Assembly: GCA_003008705.1 (NCBI GenBank)
Contig: PDUO01000017.1
Location: forward strand, 499,827 to 563,826
Source of the DNA: Pezicula radicicola
Lineage: Eukaryota; Ascomycota; Leotiomycetes; Helotiales; Dermateaceae
Direction of reading: 5' to 3'
Length of the DNA stretch: 64,000 nucleotides
Position numbers and translations under genes: made by a program. The notes below the pieces were generated by a model. That model was not told where the DNA came from and ran no database searches. It saw only the letters and a program-made list of their open reading frames with translations. Positions 58,344 through 64,000 of the stretch are shown here, piece after piece; within the stretch, counting starts at the first letter, position 1, and every line of letters begins with the position of its first letter.

Positions 58344-59963
58344 TTCTGAACAACTTTATGGGTTAATTTGCGGCTGTCTTCCTGGTCATCAGTGACTTGA
58401 AGCCTTACTCCTTTCCTCGAATATGGTCTACTGACAATATCTCGCTCTGACTGCTCAATCATTTGAAGCCGAGTCAGCACTCGATACCCGGTTTAATGAC
58501 TCAGGGACAAAGTTAGACAGAAGCTTCCTTAACTTTAGCCATTGTAAAGTAGAGTTATATAGCAACAACCTATAGATCTCTTTCTGGCATTTGGCATTTA
58601 AAAGCAGCATCTTTAAATTGCTCTTAACTTGCCATATATTACTTCACTTCCTTGTATAGTATAAAGCAATAATACAAACAACATTTCGAAAGCTCAATTC
58701 TATTGTATTCCCAACCATCTTAAACAGCTCCTCCCATCAAAGAGGAACTAAAAAAACTTTAAGCGACGAACTAAAATATCGCCATACCCCGTGCCATATC
58801 GCGACTCAGTCCGATCACGCCAGCGCATTAACACAAAAGCCATGACTGCATATTCCGAGTTCTGACCGCCGTTTCTTTTCGGTCTGTAACAAGAAGTCCC
58901 TCACCTTCATATATGTAATTCCTAAATCCGATACCTCACAGAGTTAAGGAGAGCACGCAACACCGCCTCAAAATCGCGTATTCAGGGGCGAGGAAAGGGG
59001 CCCCGTACCCACCAATGATAAACAGGGGTTCGGGATCCATCATTCGGGATGATCTATGAATGACGCATTAAGCGAGCATAGCCTGAAAATCACGTAGGGC
59101 GGTATGGCGTCTTAATTCCAACGTCTATCGTTCGGGATAGACGGAAAATTGCATCGAGTACCTGCTCGCGGAGTCCGGATCGTTGATTATGAATCAGATA
59201 CGCAAGCTTAATTTCATAGCAATGGAGAAGTGAGGCAGATTTTGGACCTTGGGTATTATAGTAATAGGGTTGGTCTTATTATTCAGCCTCATCCTTTCGT
59301 AAGTAACTTCGTACCTAGGATCACGTCAGCTACCTGTTCAGTCATACTTATCCGCCTTCCCCTATCCCCGAACACCGATCCCCCAAAGGTTAAATTCAAG
59401 AAGGATGAGGAATTAGAAAGGTCAGATCCGTATTTACAGAATATCCTAGTGGAGACAAAACGGCAGTTCTAGCCTACGGGTTCGAATGATTCCCAGTTTT
59501 GCCCAAGTTGGGACAAGTGGCTATGGGGTGCAGGACCCGGCTTGGTGGGTAGAGCACGCGAGGAATCTGAATCCATATTCCGTAAGCTGGGTTGTTTGAA
59601 CGTGTCGATGGTGTGATGAGGAGGATGATGGTGCAATTATAACGTTAGCTTAGTTTGTTCCTCGTCTGCTTGAAGAATATAAAGGCGCCGGTTCTCGGAG
59701 AGTTTTGGATATTTTTTCGATTCACCTTTGCTCTCATAATCTCTTCAGCATACAATTAATATTTTCAACTCGCATCCCATCCCATACAAACCTTGAACCC
59801 GTTGCTACAGTTGATCATCCTTCTTGCCTCACACTCTTCTTCTGTTGTCGATTGCCACAATACTCCAGTGGCTGAGGACCCCAACTTTCATCCAGTTGGC
59901 TGTGAAGCTCCGCCCGCACGCCCAAATCACCACGACTAACAAACTTCCTAACCATAAAGCAAC
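58344..59963. other. Intergenic with two TTCGG-loop inverted repeats
   Basis: About 1.6 kb upstream of the dioxygenase gene. Two inverted repeats stand out: 59122-59143 has perfect 8-base arms (CGTCTATC / GATAGACG) around GTTCGG, and 59039-59053 has ATCAT / ATGAT around TCGGG. The last 250 bases, C/T-rich after a TATAAAGG at about 59680, look like promoter and leader of the dioxygenase gene. A small plus-strand frame at 59230-59472 is not convincing. Confidence 0.5.
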
Positions 59964-61151
59964 ATGGCACCATCCCTCGAACTCCGCTACGAAGATAGCA
60001 CAGAAACGCCCGCTAAAGCAACGTACAAGACTCCGCATGCCTCAATAGCAAACTACATCCCAGGACGTACTATCGTTCAAAAACACAATGACTACGCCCA
60101 CGAAGACCTGAAGCCATCATTCCCCGACAAGACTTGGGCTCCACTAGAAGAAGTCCCATATACCGACAAAGGTCTCCAAGGATCCCCAGATTTCAAGGAC
60201 TTGCTCGCGCAAGCAACTTCCATCTTTGATTACAACCCAAAGATAGGGACTGAGATTCATGGTGTCGACCTTGCTAACCTCTCTGATGGCGCTAAGAATG
60301 ACCTTGCTCGTCTCATTGCAACGAGGGGTGTGGTATTCTTTCGAAACCAGAAAAACTTTGATATCGAGGCGCAGAGGGCATTGGGCCAATATTACGGACA
60401 ATTGCATAAACATGCCACGACCGCCGTTCCCAAGCGCGGAGACCTGGATGATGTCCACGTCGTCTACACGGACGAGAAGTCCACAGACCAGAGAGCACTG
60501 TTTACGCCCACCTTCTTATGGCATGCAGACGTAACCTACGAGCTCCAACCACCATCATACACCTCTCTAAAACTCCTGTCTGGTCCACCTATTGGTGGTG
60601 GTGGTGACACTCTCTGGGCTTCTGGATATGCAGCTTATGATGCCCTTTCTCCTCAGATGCAGAAGTATCTCGAGTCATTGACAGCACTTCACTCATCACA
60701 AATGCAAGCCGACAATACAATTGCCGTAGGAAGAACGGTACGCCGACCACCAATCGTCACCGAACACCCGCTCATCCGGTCCCACCCGGTCACAGGTTGG
60801 AAATCGCTGTTCTTCAACCCTGGATTCGTAATTGCAATTAAAGAAATCCCAAAAATCGAGTCCGATGCCATTGTGCGGTTGTTGAATGAAATAGTCTCGA
60901 CAACGCAAGAAGGAACGGTTAGGTTTAGGTGGGAGGCAGACGATGTTGCCTTCTGGGACAATAGAGTGACAAACCATTCGGCTTCGTATGGATTTGCGCC
61001 GCATAGACGACACGCTGTACGTGTTGCAACTCAGGCGGAACGGCCTGTGTTGGTAGAGGATAGTAGGAGCCAGGAAGATGACTTGGCCGAGAAGTATGGG
61101 ACGCCGAAGGTGAACAAGGACGGGTCGAGGCAGAGTAACTACAACGACTGA
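59964..61151 (+). CDS. TauD/TfdA-type Fe(II)/2-oxoglutarate dioxygenase
   Basis: Single-exon gene for a 395-aa non-heme iron dioxygenase similar to taurine/sulfonate dioxygenases (yeast Jlp1, bacterial TauD), which release sulfite from sulfonates using 2-oxoglutarate and O2. The iron ligands are visible: His187 and Asp189 in FLWHADVTYE and the distal His338 in WDNRVTNHSA. The 2-oxoglutarate-binding Arg should be in HRRHAVRVA (about 348-353). Other family marks are EIHGVDLANLSD, GVVFFRNQ and GGGGDTLWAS. No targeting peptide is evident. In sulfur-limited fungi such genes are controlled by sulfur regulators, but I see no certain site; two TTCGG hairpins lie about 830-920 bases upstream. Substrate not provable from sequence. 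Confidence 0.92.
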   Translation: MAPSLELRYEDSTETPAKATYKTPHASIANYIPGRTIVQKHNDYAHEDLKPSFPDKTWAPLEEVPYTDKGLQGSPDFKDLLAQATSIFDYNPKIGTEIHGVDLANLSDGAKNDLARLIATRGVVFFRNQKNFDIEAQRALGQYYGQLHKHATTAVPKRGDLDDVHVVYTDEKSTDQRALFTPTFLWHADVTYELQPPSYTSLKLLSGPPIGGGGDTLWASGYAAYDALSPQMQKYLESLTALHSSQMQADNTIAVGRTVRRPPIVTEHPLIRSHPVTGWKSLFFNPGFVIAIKEIPKIESDAIVRLLNEIVSTTQEGTVRFRWEADDVAFWDNRVTNHSASYGFAPHRRHAVRVATQAERPVLVEDSRSQEDDLAEKYGTPKVNKDGSRQSNYND

Positions 61152-61464
61152 GTATTCAGACAAATTTATGAGTAGGAAGGTGTGGTATTGGAGTTTGTCT
61201 CGATTAGCGGGCGTTGGCGTTGATAATATATGCAGTCAATTGACAATAACGAGCATTTTTACTGTTTCCCGAGCATGCAATTCTATTCTGCTTTGTGACA
61301 CCTTGTTCTTTATTCGCCGGTTCTCGACTTCTGGATCGAAATATAACGTGGATCTCAGGTCATCTGCATAACCCAGTGAAAAGGGTGCGAATAATGGCTT
61401 TCTTCAATCGTTCCTAAAAATTAAGTTGAAATTGAAGCTGTGGTTGAAGTTGTTGGTGTGAGTA
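61152..61464. other. Intergenic, convergent 3' ends
   Basis: 313 bases between converging genes; no feature was seen. Confidence 0.5.
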
Positions 61465-63143
61465 TCACAAACTCCATACTTTAATGCTGTTATCTGGTAT
61501 TTTCTTCGTCAGTTTTGAAAGATTATTGGACACATTGCTGTCAGATCTGTCTTCGCTTCTGCTCCCATGGACAGAACTCTGCTCGGAATCCTCATCGGCC
61601 GTCTCCTCCTCCTCACTTTCATCGCTAGAACTCTCATATGCAACATCTCGAGCAAGTCGTTGTCCAGAGCAGGTTGCCACCACCGTACCGGAACCGTGAA
61701 TAATTGCAGAGCCAACAGGATCTTTTGAGACACAAGTTAGAAATCAACCGCACCATTTCTCTTGAAGGAAACTCACCATGATGAGCTCTCCACTCCCAGC
61801 CCCTCTCCATTGGCCCCTCACTTCTTCCGACTCCCTCCCAAACTTTGACAATCCCATCTGTGCCGCCGGCCCAAACTTCCATCCCCGTTTCCTGGTCACC
61901 TTCAAACACGTTAATACCCAACCTCTGATTCGTCTCTGCTGCTCTACCTTCCAGCCAGCAGACTAACTTTCCAGTAACTCTCACATCAAACACCAAAACT
62001 CCCCTGCTCATTCTCTCAGCCACACACAGATACCTGCCACATGAACTCCAGGCTGTCTGACTGACACCAGCTCCCCCAATCCCCGCATCCTTATCTGCTG
62101 CATCGGCAATACTCCACGTAGCAACTGTTCCACCTAAGCCTCCAGCATCATATAGTCCTACCCAGCGTGTCCATGTTCCTGCTGCCAACATACCGTCTCC
62201 ATTCTCAGAGGGCTGAACCGATAATGCCGAGACAATCCCTCTCATTCCTACACCACCTCCTTTAATTTTGTGTCTCTTGCTAGGGATTGTTGGCATTCTT
62301 AGGCTTGGTCCTTCACCACTTCGCTCAATGTCAAAGCTTGCAATCAGACAATCCGTCCCTGTGAGGAATTGAGTACCTGGGATTGGCCAGGTGATTGATG
62401 AGGGTATCAGGTAGGCTTCTGTAGTTGGGGATATCAAGTTGTAGGTTGCGAGCGGAGTAGTGCCAGGTGAGGGTGTGAGGACATTTTGAAGGCGGATTGG
62501 GAGAGCGGTTGGGGTAGAAAGATAAAGGGTTGTAGATGTATTGGAGAGGGAGAAGTATGGGGATGAGGCGATACATGCAGTGGGCGTGGGTAGTGTATGG
62601 GTTGTATAGGGTGTGAGAGTGAGGGGTGATGAGGGGTCATCGAGGAGAGTCGGAGGGAGGATAAAAGTTCGAATTTTGTTGTCCGCGCTAGATGTGATAA
62701 GAGATGTCCCATCTGCAGACCTGAATGCATGTCAGAGAAATTCCGTACTTGCTGATGCTAGGATTTGGGTACCATTGTGCACTCTTGAAGTAGTTTGCTT
62801 CTGTATCATCGTCAACGATTCCTGTCACCGGAATCTGATGTTCAGAATGGCCAGCTGATCCTTCTAGAAGACCGAACTCCCTAATCCGCGATTCCGCAAT
62901 TGAACAGCAGTATGTATCAATGGTAGACGCAACCAGCGCGGGTGTTTTGCGCGCAGACTCCATTTCACCCTCGTTCTTACGTCGAAGGCATGGTTCGAGT
63001 GATTGTTGAGCGCTATAGTGGCTCTTCTTACGTCTTTGATATTTGCTCAGACCTCCGAGAGGTAGGGGCTCGAAGCCAGAAGATTCGTCAAAAAGCTTGG
63101 TTAATTGCTGTAGGAGCTCATGGTTCCTTGAATCAACTTTCAT
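61465..63143 (-). CDS. WD40 protein, TCAB1/WRAP53 (Swt21-like)
   Basis: Predicted 523-aa WD40 protein. Exons 63143-62773, 62720-61777 and 61721-61465. Intron 1 uses donor GTACCC at 62772 (52 bases), giving QWSADGTSLITSSADNKIRTF; a second donor 24 bases later would leave an impossible 28-base intron. Intron 2 (61722-61776) has GTGAGT and AAAAG. The pattern of blades, AQWSADGTSLITSS, VSALSVQPSENGDGMLAAGTW, SQTAWSSCGRYLCVAERMS and VWAGGTDGIVKVWEG, fits TCAB1/WRAP53, which guides box H/ACA RNAs and telomerase in animals, and the related yeast Swt21. An acidic Ser/Glu/Asp insert precedes the last strand, IKVWSL. The start at 63143 is the first ATG of the frame; the frame upstream has only non-ATG codons. 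Confidence 0.85.
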
Positions 63144-63799
63144 AAATCTTTGGTAGGTTTCTGGCAGTATCAACAGTTGGTGACTGGTTCACCGCCTTCC
63201 CCAGACAGCACGTCCTTAACTTCGTACTTGTAATCTCACCGTCTTGGCCTCCTTTTCTTCTCAGACCATTCTTCCATCACCACTTCAAAACCATCAGATC
63301 TCATATTTATGCAATGTCCATGAGGTCGGCTTTCTGTTTGAAAACAGCATCTTAAGCAACAAAATATATCTTCAATATCATGCCTAGACCGAAATACCCG
63401 TGCGGAGTCGCAAATGCCTCTGGTAAAAGTACAAATTATTGGCTCCTGATCTCTGGCTCATTACTTTTTGGAAACCATAAAAACAACAAGCCCTGGTTCA
63501 GTACTTGAGTTAAAAAGATCAATCAATTTCGTGTCGGCGATACATTGCTGTTTTTAAATCATGCATTTCAAGTGAAATGGGGCGAAGTCATTTCCTCCGA
63601 CTGCGTTTGGCGAGTCAAGCGTACCTAGGTACCTGGGCACCAGAAGCATCGGCATATCTCGTCAAGTACTCTTGCAATATATGTACACGCAACTCCTTTC
63701 ATGCCACCTTTCTCAAAATGAACTATCTCTCTTCTTTACTCCGCAGAAACAGGATTTCTTGCGAGCCCTCACCTCTTGATTCAAAATACACAGTGTATC
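63144..63799. other. Intergenic, divergent promoters
   Basis: Holds the promoters of the WD40 gene and of the gene entering at the right edge. A tandem GTACCTAGGTACC palindrome is at about 63619. No gene was seen. Confidence 0.5.
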
Positions 63800-64000
63800 A
63801 TGGAGCACGAACAAACTCCCGATGAAGCTCAAGTGGCAATGATATCTGGCCCTCTGAGTCCTTCACCTACCTTCTTCGCAACACATTATGAGGCTCGAAT
63901 TATAAACGCTCTAAACTCCGGCCACTACTTTGTTATTGGACCCTCTTTCGGCATTGACAGGCAGGCCCTTCGCTTCATACTAGAACGCCTCTCGTTCGGT
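63800..64000 (+). CDS. Partial protein with SLOG-like motif at right edge
   Basis: The first 67 codons of a gene that continues past the window, from ATG 63800 (ATCATGGAG). The reading MISGPLSPSPTFFATHY, then ARIINALNSGHYFVIGPSF and GIDRQALRFILERL, has the order of a Rossmann-type SLOG (DprA/YpsA/LOG-related) nucleotide-binding start: a strand ending in SGP, a helix, a second strand (FVIGP) and a Gly-Ile-Asp-x-x-Ala helix start, similar to the GGARGVD..A motif. Family assignment is tentative because most of the domain is missing. Confidence 0.6.
   Translation, partial: MEHEQTPDEAQVAMISGPLSPSPTFFATHYEARIINALNSGHYFVIGPSFGIDRQALRFILERLSFG

Noticed and set aside
59481..59560. tRNA-like strings GGGTTCGAATGATTCCC and GGTGGGTAGAGCACGCGAG
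   Set aside because: They are in the wrong order for a T arm and D arm, and no acceptor stem can be formed.
62721..62748. 28-base intron in the TCAB1-like gene
   Set aside because: Too short for the spliceosome; the donor at 62772 gives a 52-base intron and a better WD40 reading.

Overview
This window is nuclear DNA of a filamentous ascomycete (Pezizomycotina). The evidence is the gene style: compact genes, introns mostly of 46-100 bases with GTANGT-type donors, CTAAC/CTGAC branch points and CAG/TAG acceptors, plus Pezizomycotina-type proteins (Zn(II)2Cys6 regulator, ERG8, PPR protein, TauD-like dioxygenase). A member of the Leotiomycetes is my guess, not something the sequence proves. Exon joins below were worked out by eye from phase, splice consensus and continuity of the reading frame.

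Layout. 0-2.2 kb: a Zn2Cys6 transcription factor cut by the left edge. 4.3-10.4 kb: ASA1 (ASTRA WD40 subunit), an unknown 258-aa protein, then ESF2 (ribosome assembly) divergent from an aldehyde dehydrogenase. 11.8-15.8 kb: a small CRIB-like protein hidden by two introns, and a 524-aa low-complexity protein. 16.7-23.3 kb: phosphomevalonate kinase (ERG8) divergent from a large mitochondrial PPR protein. 23.3-25.5 kb: AT-rich gene-poor DNA. 25.5-35.3 kb: two small membrane proteins, a SAP-domain protein divergent from an XAP5/FAM50 protein, a TTC1-like TPR protein and a HAD phosphatase.

35.3-49.5 kb is the accessory-looking part. It has several repeat families, a 593-aa unknown gene whose 5' leader is a tandem array of intron-like units, an asparagine-synthetase gene fragment, a small PPxY membrane protein, and two tandem BTB genes, the second carrying an in-frame stop.

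49.5-64 kb returns to housekeeping genes: FIP1 (mRNA polyadenylation) divergent from the nucleoporin NUP49, a 961-aa protein with a possible XPF/Zip2-like end, an RBR ubiquitin ligase, a TauD-type dioxygenase, a TCAB1/WRAP53-like WD40 protein, and the start of a gene with a possible SLOG-type nucleotide-binding motif at the right edge.

The genes do not form one pathway. Several sit in divergent pairs sharing short promoters (ESF2/ALDH, SAP/XAP5, FIP1/NUP49). The two most unusual signals are the tandem intron-like array at 39.3-40.8 kb and a recurrent switch, in about nine genes, from a C-rich to a G-rich coding strand partway through the gene or exon.
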